Source: Panicum virgatum (taxonomy: Eukaryota; Streptophyta; Magnoliopsida; Poales; Poaceae). From it: a stretch of DNA of 64,000 bases. Under the pieces are notes generated by a model, which was not told where the DNA came from, did not search any database, and saw only the letters and a list, made by a program, of their open reading frames with translations. Below are positions 22,091-31,700 of the stretch, piece by piece. The stretch spans positions 38,002,470 to 38,066,469 of the forward strand of contig NC_053146.1 of the NCBI RefSeq assembly GCF_016808335.1, read 5' to 3'. Positions within the stretch are counted from its first letter, which is position 1; the number at the start of each line of letters is the position of its first letter. The position numbers and the translations under genes are program-made.

Positions 22091-23144
22091 ACGGCCATCC
22101 AAGCTCCCGTCCTTATCCTGGAATTCCACTTACGAACTCACCACCACATCAGGAAGCCATCAAGCCCCTCGACTCGGGAAGTCAGGAATTGAGGATGTGC
22201 CTGACGCGCAGCCCCCGCGAGGACGACGACAAGGAAGGCCGCGGCCGCGGTCGCAGCGCACGCGCGTTCCGCGAGTGAGCCAAGCCACCCGTCGCTCGCG
22301 CGCCTCGTGGGCACCGTGCGCATGCTCTCGGCGTGGTCCTGCCACGGGTGGCTCTTCCTCGTCCTCGAGCTACGGCCTCGCGCTCCTGAAGGCCGTCCAC
22401 GCCACGCTCGGCAAGACACTCGTGACGCCGTGGGCCGCGGCGGCCCTCCGCGATGCCGGCAGACCAGGCGCTCGACGCCTTCCTCGCGCTCGCGGACGCG
22501 TACTGCACGTTCGCCTCTGCGATGCTTGCGGCGAGGCAGAGCGTGGCGGAAGCGCGGGCGGGCGCCCGGTGCGGGGACGGCGCAACGGTGGTCGAGTCGG
22601 CGCGCGCTCAGGCGGACCGATAAGGAGTTCCGCCACCTCGCTGCAGCGATGCGGCACGCAATGGCATTGCCGGGCTCCGCGCCCTAGCCCGGCAGCCGGG
22701 CTGACCTCCCCGCACGGGGCTTCGGAGCCGCGCGGCCTCCTCGCGGAGCAGCGGCGAGGCGGCGCTGCTTGGTGGTCGTGGCGGAGCGGCGGCCTCCTCA
22801 CGGAGCGGCGGTGCTGGGTGGCCGTGGCGGGCGGCGGACGGCAGCGGGCGACGATGGTAGGAGTGGCGAGCGGCGGGCGGGACTCGGTCTGGGTACCGAT
22901 CCCCCAAGGGAGAGGATGGTTCCGTGGTAACTGCAAGTGTCAAGGGCAAGATGGTCTTTTACACAATCCGGTCCCATCTGTCAACGCTTTTAAACCGTTA
23001 AATCCTAACGGAAAGTGGACGGAGTGGTATAGAGAGCAAAAGAAAGTTTGTGGGATGGTACACAGGTGTGAACAAACTTTTTAATAATACATAGATAAAC
23101 ACTAATTTTTTTAATAGTACACAAGTAAAAGACTCCAAATTCCA

Positions 23145-23872
23145 ACTGCCTCCGCCTGCGCCAGCAACCCCTCGTGTTGGCCGTAGCCATGGCGGGCTGG
23201 AATTCTCAGGCCCGGTTTGATGTCTGTAGCGCAACTAGCGTGCTAAGGCGCGTGGCGCCGGGCGGTCGGCGGAGGTGTGGGGCCCACAGGAAGCGGATGG
23301 ATTCCGAGCCTACACGCGGCTGTATCTTTCACGAGTGAAGGACCGGAAATGGCTTGTGCGATAGCGAGAGGACGTGTTTTTTTAGGTGTGAGCTAACAAA
23401 TTCAGGATAACTAGGCTCTTAGAGATGCTCTGACGCCAATCCGTCACTCGCGCTCGCCAATCCCATCTGCCGCTTACTATCTCGCGCCTTGCCGCTCCCC
23501 TCTCACCCCGCGCTCGCACCAATCCACAGCGGGAGAGGCAAGCAGGCCGCCGCCGGGAGGCAGGCCGGAGAACCGCCGTGCCCGTCGCCAATCCCGCGCG
23601 TCCGGCGGTGAGGCCGGAGTACTTGGCGATGATGCCCTGCGACTGTGCGAGATGCGCGTCGCGATGCGGAGGCATGCCATGCGCCGACAGCAGCTGCTCG
23701 TACAGCGGGTTCGCCATCACCTCTGCCTTGCATCGCGCCGTATCGATGTGGATGCTAACTTGCCGAGTGCAGAATGTGGGTGGTGTGCGAGCTGCAGCAG
23801 ACCACGACGAGCGTCCACACGAAGGCGATGCGGCCTCGGCTCCGCGCCAGGAGCTCCTACTTCCTGGTCGTT
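23145..23872. other. Intergenic with a dispersed GC-rich repeat block
   Basis: No gene is supported. The block at about 23510-23610 (CAATCC..GCGGGAGAGGC..GGGAGGC..CCGTCGCCAATCCCGCGCGT) recurs at about 27490-27605 and inverted at 27900-27990. A second block, GCGCCAGGAGCT..CCTGGTCGTT (near 23844), recurs at 27375. Confidence 0.45.
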
Positions 23873-24200
23873 GGCCTTGTTTGGTTGTTGTTCTAGAATT
23901 CATAGGACGAGGTTTGACTGTCTATTAGAGGTGTCAAATAACGGCTGTTTACAAAATCAACTCCGGAAACCCTGCGCTAGAAACTTTGAAGAATTTAATG
24001 AGACCTTGACCGTGTAATTAGAGGATAGTTACTGTAGCATCACTTTAGCCCATCATCAATTAATTATCATCATTAGATTCATCACGAAAAATTACACCCA
24101 TCCTTGAAGAGGTTTTGCAAATAAACTTCATTTAGTACTTTATGTATGTGAGATTTTTTTTCGGAAAATGTGCATAGTAGGAATCCTAGAATTCTAGACC
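23873..24200. mobile_element. MITE related to the 9141-9476 element, inverted
   Basis: Starts GGCCTTGTTTGGTTG. The interior matches the 9.1-kb MITE in opposite orientation (TACTGTAGCATCACTTTAGC, TTAGATTCATCACGAAAAAT, TTTTGCAAATAAACTTCATT). The right end (GAATTCTAGACC) is diverged, and no clean duplication was seen. Confidence 0.6.
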
Positions 24201-24323
24201 TAAAAGCAGGTACAATAATGAGCTTATAGCCAAACTAGTCAGTAATTTTTTTGATGTGGAATGGAGAAGGGAGAAGAGAGCTTGGCTTCTAGTTAAGCAC
24301 CAAGCACGGATGCATAGGTAATA

Positions 24324-26036
24324 GGGTTAATTGGATTCGTGCCATTACAATTATCTGAGTTCACTGATCTGCTATTACAATTCGTCATATTGGAATCATA
24401 CCACTACAAATTTACAACTCTACGAAGCATGCCACTACATACCCCTTCGTTGTGTTTCTAAAAAATTTTGGACCAAAATACCCTTGGTCTTCTTCTTCCT
24501 CTAATCCCCTTCTCTCCTTCATCTCTCTCCATGACGTTCGGATCTCCGATGGCCGCCCGATTGCTAGCTCTCGCGGAAGGGAGGTCGCGCTCTCGCCAGG
24601 GTTTACAAAACCGGTGGGAACCGGTCCGGTTTGGGCCGATACCAAACCGGCCCAAATTCAAAATTCAAATTTGAATTCAAAAAAATGAAAAATTCTCAAA
24701 AAATTCCTAAAAATACTTCAAGGTGCGACGAATCTAATTGTGTCAAATTTTCTCAAAAATTCGTTCGTTTAACATACTTTTCGGGCATTTAAAGTTAAAC
24801 CAAAAAAGAAAAGGAAAAAATGAGACGGCCCATTAAGGCCCACTTGGCAAACCGGTCAAACCGGCCGGTAAACCGGTCAAACCGGCCGGTATAACGTTCC
24901 AAACCGGTTACACATGCAATTTTAAATTTGGATTTGAATTCAAACCGGTCAAACTGGCCGGTATACCGGTACGAACCGGTTGAACTGAGTTTTTTGAATT
25001 CAAATTTGAATTCGACCGGTATCGACCGGTTTCCGGCCAAACCGGACCGGTATACCGGTACCGGACCCCGGCGGTTTGGCCGGTAATGAAACCCTGGCTC
25101 TTGCACGCCCGTCGCGGCAAATGCTTGCACGCTGCTAGGCGCCCGAACCTCGCGCGCGGGCCGCTCTCCGCGCGTCGTTCCCGCGCCGGTGGCCCGCCCT
25201 TGCGCGGCTGCGCCGCCGCCACGCAGTGTCCCGGCCGGCCCGCCCACAGCCTCGCCGCCCTCGCGCGCGCCATACCCCGAGCATCGCGTCCTGACCCACC
25301 GCACGCTGCCTCGCCTGGGCGACGTCACACGCGCCCGCTACTTCGGCGCGACGCATGGGTGAGCCGACTGGCATCCGAAGCAGCACGCCTTCCCCTTCTT
25401 CAGCTTCTTGCCGCTGCTCTCTTCACTGCCCAGCCAAGCAAACCAGCAAGCTCCCCCTCCACCCACCTGCTGCCGCTGCCGAGGAGACGAACCATCCAAA
25501 AACCCAAGCACCAGGTAGGAATCGCCGGCGACAGGAGCAAGCAAAGCATCCCTACCCCAGCATCGGATCCGCGGCCCGTCCATGGTGGATCAGGAGGCGG
25601 CGTGGCCCCCTGGACCTCCCTCCTGCTGCGCGCGTTGAATCAATGCTCCCTGCGGAGGGGTCTGCTCATGGAGAGAGAGAGGAAGGGGAGAGGATAGAGA
25701 GAGGAAGGGTAGAGGGGATGAGAAGAAGAAAGTTAGGGGTGTTTTGGTCTATAAAATATAGGGTCATTTTGATCCATGCCACTACAATTTCTTGAAGTTA
25801 GATTTCATGTTGAAATCCATGCCATTGAGTGGCATGATTTTGAACGTGACACCCAATTTCACGGAGTTGTGGTGGCACGAATCGAATTTTCCCAAATATA
25901 AGAAACACAACGAAAGGATATGTAGTGACATGTTTCGGAGAGTTGTAAAATTATAGTGGCACAGTTCCAATATGACGAATTGTAATGGCAGATCAGTGAA
26001 CTCGGAGAACTGTAATGGCATGGATCCAATTAACCC
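24324..26036. mobile_element. Mutator-like element, 1713 bp, containing a hAT insertion
   Basis: Ends GGGTTAATTGGATTCGTGCC and, inward from the right, GGGTTAATTGGATCCATGCC. The arms stay similar for more than 50 bp. The 9-bp duplication is TAGGTAATA: the left copy is 24315-24323. The right copy is split by a MITE, with TAG at 26037-26039 and an intact TAGGTAATA at 26283-26291. Removing the MITE and its own TAG duplication leaves a perfect 9-bp repeat. The GC-rich core (25100-25700) looks captured but is unassigned. No transposase. Confidence 0.9.
24597..25096. mobile_element. hAT-like MITE, 500 bp, nested in the MULE
   Basis: Begins CAGGGTTTACAAAACCGG and ends ATGAAACCCTG. The 8-bp duplication GCTCTCGC / GCTCTTGC (24589-24596, 25097-25104) has one mismatch. 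Packed with ACCGGTATACCGG-type palindromes like the 11.3-kb hAT element. No coding. Confidence 0.83.
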
Positions 26037-26039
26037 TAG

Positions 26040-26282
26040 GGCCTTGTTTAGATGCGAAAAGTTTTGGGTGTAAAATACTGTAGCACTTTCGTTTGTATTT
26101 GGTAATTATTGTCCCGCCATGGGTTAACTAGGCTCAAAAGATTCGTCTCACAAATTATAATCAAACTGTGTAATTAGTTATTTTGTTTAGCTATATTTAA
26201 CACTTCATGCATGTGTTCAAAAATTCGATGTGACGGGGAATCTTGTAAAATTTTGAAATTTTGAGTGCATCTAAACAAAGGC
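26040..26282. mobile_element. MITE, 243 bp, inserted in the MULE target duplication
   Basis: Ends GGCCTTGTTTAGATGC and GCATCTAAACAAAGGC. The 3-bp duplication TAG lies at 26037-26039 and 26283-26285. The interior includes AAAAGTTTTGGGTGTAAAAT, AAAGATTCGTCTCACAAATT and AACACTTCATGCATGTG, a layout common in panicoid MITEs. Confidence 0.88.
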
Positions 26283-26285
26283 TAG

Positions 26286-26590
26286 GTAATAATGGGTCCT
26301 AATAAAGATCTATATGGGGACAATAGAAAATAGAATGAAACCATATAATAATAATAAAATTTTTTGAAGACAAGTACGAGCCAATTATTGGATAGTTAAG
26401 ACTCTTGTTACTTGGCTTATAGCCAAACACTTAGACTCTATTATTACGAAATTCTTATTGGCGCTCGTGCGCCGCTAGTAAAAGCAGCGAACGGACGTCC
26501 TCAACCTCGTCGTCTTCAACCTCCTGCCGCGGCCGTGAGCTAGGGTTTGGGGGAGGGGGAGGGGGCGGCCAAGGAGGGTGGGAGGTGGGT
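26286..26590. other. Intergenic, MITE debris
   Basis: AT-rich text (GGCTTATAGCCAAACACTTA) also occurs near 24213 and looks like MITE remains. The last 100 bp are GC-rich. No gene. Confidence 0.35.
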
Positions 26591-26598
26591 GGAGCGGC

Positions 26599-26845
26599 TA
26601 GGGCTGGAATCGAGCCGAGCCTCGATTTTTTTCGAGCTTTCTTCGAAATCAATATATTCGTATTTATTATAGTCTCCCACGTTGTTTGATATGCAACTTC
26701 AAATCGAGCATAACGAGCCGAGCCTGTCAAAATTGACTTTTGTTCCAAATCAACTAATCTTTATTTTAAAAAAAGAACAAACGTAATCGGAGCAATTTTG
26801 AAACGAGCCACCGAGCCAGCTTAACGAGCTTTTTTTCCAGCCCTA
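26599..26845. mobile_element. hAT-like MITE, 247 bp
   Basis: Starts TAGGGCTGGAATCGAGCC and ends TTTTCCAGCCCTA, with a perfect 8-bp duplication GGAGCGGC (26591-26598, 26846-26853). The interior has repeated CGAGC motifs (GAGCCGAGCC, AACGAGCC). Confidence 0.88.
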
Positions 26846-26853
26846 GGAGCGGC

Positions 26854-27235
26854 CACCGGCGAGGTCGCCGGCGGCCGGGGTGGTGGCGGGAGGCGGCGGC
26901 TTTAGAGTCCGGGTTGCTGGGGATGGGGGGCGGCTCGCCGGCTCCCATGGCCACCCGGCCATAGAGGAGGGGGCCGGGGGTGGCAGCGGCCCGGCGGTGG
27001 AGGTGGGTTGTCAGGCGGAGGGCGCGGCGCCGCCGGCCGGGCCCGGCCGGACAACCGGTGAGCGGTGGCCGGCGGCGACGGGACGGCGCGGTGGCGGGCT
27101 CGGTTAGTGCGGCGGCGGTGGAGGGTGGCGGCGGAGGCCGCTGGAGCCGAGGGAGGCGGTCGACGGTGGGGGCGACGGGCGACGGAGGTAGAAAAAAGAA
27201 GGAAAAATGAAGATGGAAGAAGGAAGAAGATGAAC
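26854..27235. other. GC-rich unassigned sequence
   Basis: Very GC-rich, Gly/Ala/Arg-type low-complexity frames on both strands with no recognisable domain. It resumes the unit interrupted by the preceding hAT MITE. Confidence 0.3.
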
Positions 27236-27345
27236 AGAAACCGTTCGTTCCTAGCGAACGAACGCCCGGTAGAGTCCCCCCTATTAAGAAACCGTTCGTT
27301 CCTAGCGAACGAGCGCCCGGTAGAGTCCCCCCTAATACCATGCTC
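27236..27345. repeat. Tandem duplication, 55-bp unit x2
   Basis: Two near-identical units of AAACCGTTCGTTCCTAGCGA followed by ACGARCGCCCGGTAGAGTCC and CCCCTA. Each has an internal palindrome (CGTTCGTTCCTAGCGAACGA). Function unknown. Confidence 0.85.
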
Positions 27346-27374
27346 TAACCAAACAAAGCCGTTATCTCGCTGCG

Positions 27375-28075
27375 CCAGGAGCTGCTCCTTTCCTGGTCGT
27401 TATCTCGCGGCACTTGCGGACGCTGTCACTGGCCCCTGCTCACGAATCCCGCACCGCCGCTCACCAATCCCGCGCCACGCCGCTCGCCTCCCGCCCTGCA
27501 AACGCCCAATCGACCGTGGGAGAGGCGGGCTGCCGCCGCTGGGAGGCCAGCCGCCGCCGCGGGTGGCCGCTGGGACCGTCGCCAATCCCGCGCGTCCGGC
27601 CGCGGGGCACAGCAGAGATGACGTCCCGGATGACCGGACGCGCGGGGCGCACCGGCGGCCCTCCCCGCGCCACGGAGGGACCCGTCGTCCGCCTCGATAG
27701 TTGTCGATGTAGCCGCCGGATCCGGCACAACCACGATGCTGCTCGAGCTCGATGTGACAGCATGATGTGCGGCGGCTGTGCAGCGCGGGTGCGGGCTGTC
27801 CTGGCCGCAGACCTGCGGGTGGAGACGGCTGCCGTCACCTCCTCGCCGAGTCCGCGGCCATGCGGCTGCCGGCTGCGGGCGCCGGGCCGGCGCCGGGCGC
27901 GGGGGAGGAGCTTGCGGCGAGCCTCCCAGCGGCAGCGCCCGCCTCTCCCGCGGTGGATTGGCGCCGGTGCGGGCTGGGAGGCAAGCGGCGAGGCGCGGGA
28001 TTAGCGAGCGGCGGGCGGGACGGGCGAGGGAGAGCGCCGGATTGGCGTCAAAACGGAGTCGCGACGTGAAAACGA
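27375..28075. repeat. GC-rich inverted-repeat region
   Basis: The left arm (about 27440-27560: AATCCCGCGCCACGCCGCTC, GGGAGAGGCGGGCTGCCGCC) reappears inverted at about 27900-28010, giving a loop of roughly 330 bp. The left-arm block is also present at 23.5 kb. It resembles a Pack-MULE-type captured segment or a foldback unit, but no terminal repeat with duplication could be read. Long frames here are GC artefacts. Confidence 0.55.
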
Positions 28076-28711
28076 AGTTCTGCAGATGGGGCCGGCGCAT
28101 CAACCTTTGGATCCTCTTTCAACGTCCCTGATCGAGGCCATGTCCAGCCGTGACATGTCACCGAATCTGGATCCTACTCCAACTGCGCCGCCCCATCTCC
28201 TCCGGAACCGGATCCGCTGCAGTTACCTCCCCTGCAGTTGGGTCACTGCCACGTGGGCCCCACGCGTGCAGGCCCCACACGCAGTGCCGCGTCGCCCGCT
28301 CGCCGCGCCGCCCTGCCTGCTCCTCCCCAGCCGCGCCGCCCGCTCTCCTGCCCCCGCCGTGCAGCCCGCCGTCCTCCGGCCCGCCGTGCAGCCCGTCGCG
28401 CCTCCCCAGCCGCGTCGCCCGCCCTCCTGCCCCTGCCGTGCTGCCCGCCCGCCCGTCGCCTCCCCGCTACGCTCGCCGGCCGTGCGAGTCCGGCATGAGG
28501 TCCTTCATCCTCGAGCGGCACGGGATCTGTGGTCCGAGCGAGGAGGCAGTGAGCTCGGGGAAGACGACAGCCTCGAGGCCATAAGCTGCTGAGCCCACTC
28601 CAGCGTTGGCATCCTTTGTGCTCTCCCGTGTTGGCAGGTTGCCTGTTCCGTGCGCATCGTCTCTCTGCTAGTCTGCTGTCTGCTGTCTGCTACCGCCCCT
28701 CACCGAATCCG
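28076..28711 (+). promoter_or_regulatory. 5' flank / leader of the GTF3C5 gene
   Basis: CpG-rich sequence upstream of the ATG, with C-rich runs and no clear TATA box, as is usual for housekeeping plant genes. The reading frame extends upstream of 28712, but that part is poorly protein-like. The ATG followed by the Pro/Ser/Ala-rich start is preferred. Confidence 0.4.
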
Positions 28712-31700
28712 ATGGCTACACCACCCTCTTCCCCCACCCCCGCGCCGCCGGAGCCGGCGACCGAGCCGCCGTCCCCGTCCACCCTCGCGGATGGCGCCGC
28801 CTCCGGCACGCTCCCGGCGGCGGAGGCCTTCGCGGTGCACTACCCAGGCTACCCATCATCCCCCGCGCGCGCAGCCCGCACCCTCGGCGGCCTACCCGCC
28901 ATCGCCAAGGTACTACTTGCCTACAACCCTAACGCCCCCTCTGGTTCCAACTTTGCGGCGCGTCGGATCGAATTGAAACTGATGTTCGGCCGTGCGGCTC
29001 CTCCTATCTCGCAGGTCCGGAGCTCCGACCCCAGCGCCCGACTGGAGCTCCGCTTCCGCCCCGAGGACCCCTACTGCCACCCGGCCTTCGGCGAGTCCCG
29101 CGCCTCCACGGGCCTAGTGCTCCGCCTCTCCAGGCGCAAGGGCGCTGCGCCGCCGCGCGCCGAGGTGGTCGCGCGCGTTCGGACCGCCTACCACTTCGAA
29201 GGTAAGTGCCCCCCCCCCCCCCCCCCCCCCCGCGCGGAGCGCGACATGTTCGGTGAAATGCCGCCTGTTCTCTCTTCGCTCTTCGTGTACACCCTTGTCC
29301 AATTAGACGCCGTGGTATATATAGGTCGGTCCACTATATCACTTATCTTAATATTTGTAGCAAGATGAATCTGGAGTGAATTAGGTGGCTAGGCAAAATT
29401 TGATTCCAGACACTCTTCAAAGGTTACATTTGCTACAACCACTAAAAAAACTTGTCTTTGCTATAAGACACTATAAATCTATGGTAATATGCTACTGGAC
29501 ACTACATCCAATATTATATTCGATTTTAGTGAAAAGCTATGGAAACTGACTAAATTACCCTCGTGTATAGCCTGTTCAGTTCTTTGCAATGAGTAAAAAT
29601 AGGATCACGAACTGCATGGCCGGACGGCGGCACCTTCCTTCCTGCGGCGTTGACTCCCGGCCGGCGCGGCCCCCTCCCTACTACATCCTCCTGTGTCCCC
29701 CTCCTCCGGCGCACATTCTCAATCAGCAGTGCCGTTGCCCACTCACAGCGGCAGCAGTGCTCCCTCTACCGACTGTGGCGCTTGATCTCGCGTGGGGCTG
29801 CTCGAGGCTTTTGGAGGGGATTCATAAGATTGAAATTAGTCTTTTCTCTTCCAGAGATATTTGGAGCAAAGGAGTTATGAAAAGGGGTCAGATCCAAGGA
29901 AAAAAGTTCCCCTAGATTCTCAAGTCTCATCGGTGTGAACCATGCTTAAGGAATTACCATCTTTCCTACTCCCATGCTTGGTTGAAGTCATTGATTAGTA
30001 TTAACTAGGCGGACAGAAACCAGTCTGTTGATAAGTAAATGTGGTTATGTGGGAACTGGTGCTGGTTAATCTATTAAATCTGGATAAATTGGTGCAAGGG
30101 ATTCTTATGAATGACTCTTTCACTTTTATGCTTCCTCAGCTACCAATGCACAAACAGACTTTCTGTGTTTTGCGTCATTAGTTTGAAGTTTTACATAGTT
30201 TCCTATGTTTTCTTATCTTGTTGCAAACAGCACTGTCCTTTAAAGTTATTTGTTCTGTTCTTATGTTTTTTGACTGCATCCCGATGTCTCACCTGTGTTT
30301 GTTTTGCATCCTTGCATCCCAAATCGTCACTGAAAGGAATGCCAAAATTTGCATGCTATACTTGTTAACCAATGCAGATTAGAAAATGAATTTAATTATT
30401 TTGCTTTTCTAAACCATGAATTAGGTTTTCATTATTCTTATATTCTCTGAGAGTTGACCCCCCTCCCCCCCCTCCCTCTCCAATGAGTTTGATGATGTTT
30501 GAGTTTATGCATGTGATAAATTTAACATTGATTTATTCTATGTGCAAATTTGCTGATATACAGGTTAATGTAGGTATGGCAGATTTTCAGCATGTTGTTC
30601 CAGTGCATGCTGCACAAGTAAGAAAAAGAAAATGGTCAAATTCCCAAAATGATAATGGACATTTAGGTAGTGGTACGTTCTTTTCTGACATTCTTTATCT
30701 TGCAGATTACAAGCTTATTGTAATGTCGCCATTTCTAGTAAATATCTTCTTTTTACTGGATGGCAGATACGACAAGACATCAGGAAACAGATGATGGAGA
30801 TGTCATGATGTTGGTACCCCCACTCTTCTCAGTGAAGGATAGACCCACAAAGATAGCGTAAGTTACATCAGTTGCTCATAGCAAATGAGTTGAATTTTGA
30901 TTTCTTCAACTCAGTTGATATTTGCAATTTGTTTCATTGCCTTCCAAGGGATAGAAATTAGCCTCATTGTGGAAATTTGTTAGTGAAATTTCCAAGATAC
31001 AAATTGTTATTGCGCGAGTGTACATAGGGTCTTTGTATAGATAATGTCTTTCACTGCTGACACCAGCCAAAGGTCTTGGTCTGTGATCAAATATCCCATT
31101 TTCTTGCTTTGAAAAGAAAAAAAAATGTTGCAGGCCCCTCTAAGTCCATAGTCTACATTGTCGGTCTGTGAGCCAAGAACTTAGAGGGGGAGCATTGGAG
31201 TGTATTGCTCACCTTTTTGCTGGCAGCTTAAGCTTAGGCATGAAATATTAGAGTTATGCCTTTCTGCTGAGGACACATGCATGTTGATCATGGCATCTAT
31301 TATTAAAATAGTTTGGGTTAAAGTTTTGATTTGAAAGCAACAACCACCTAAATGAACATTTGGATTTAATGTACATGGCTTCTGATTGATTCTATATGGT
31401 TTAAAAATGTTCAAAAGTTCAAATAATGAGTGCAGCAATTGGCATGCTCGGGCTGGTAGGCGTCTCCCTTGCCTTGCCAGGATGCCTATGGCGTCTGCCT
31501 CAGGTGCAAGGCGTCCAAAGGCATCGTCTAGGCGCTGTGGAGGATGAGGAGGGCGCCATACATGGGTAGCACTTGGGAAATTGAGCGGAGCAGCAGGAAA
31601 TTAAGGGGAGGGTGGAAATCGGGGCAGGAATTGGGTGGAAATCTAGTGGCAAAACCTGCCCAATCCTGGCTTAATTGTGAGGGAAACAGAGAAGAGAGAG

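Larger units (their letters stand above)
20491..23135. mobile_element. Outer Mutator-like element (Pack-MULE type), 2645 bp with nested MULE
   Basis: Left end GAGTCTTTTACCTCTATACC; right end, reading inward, GAGTCTTTTACTTGTGTACT. The perfect 9-bp duplication CAAATTCCA lies at 20482-20490 and 23136-23144. A second MULE with its own 9-bp duplication sits 215 bp inside the left end. Excluding that, the outer element is about 1.39 kb. Its GC-rich core (about 22150-22900) contains gene-like frames (for example DQALDAFLALADAYCTFASA near 22465) that could not be assigned to a family. It also has a (CCGCCA)n run (22062-22090). No transposase. Confidence 0.92.

Noticed and set aside
22059..23084. 341-codon frame in the outer MULE
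   Set aside because: It begins in a (CCGCCA)n run and runs into the MULE terminal repeat; no domain recognised.
24458..25328. Frames across the 24.6-25.3-kb region
   Set aside because: They run through hAT palindromes and the MULE core; no protein family signal.
27065..28004. Long frames of about 200 codons on both strands upstream of GTF3C5
   Set aside because: They overlap each other across an inverted GC-rich repeat with no conserved motif; judged compositional.
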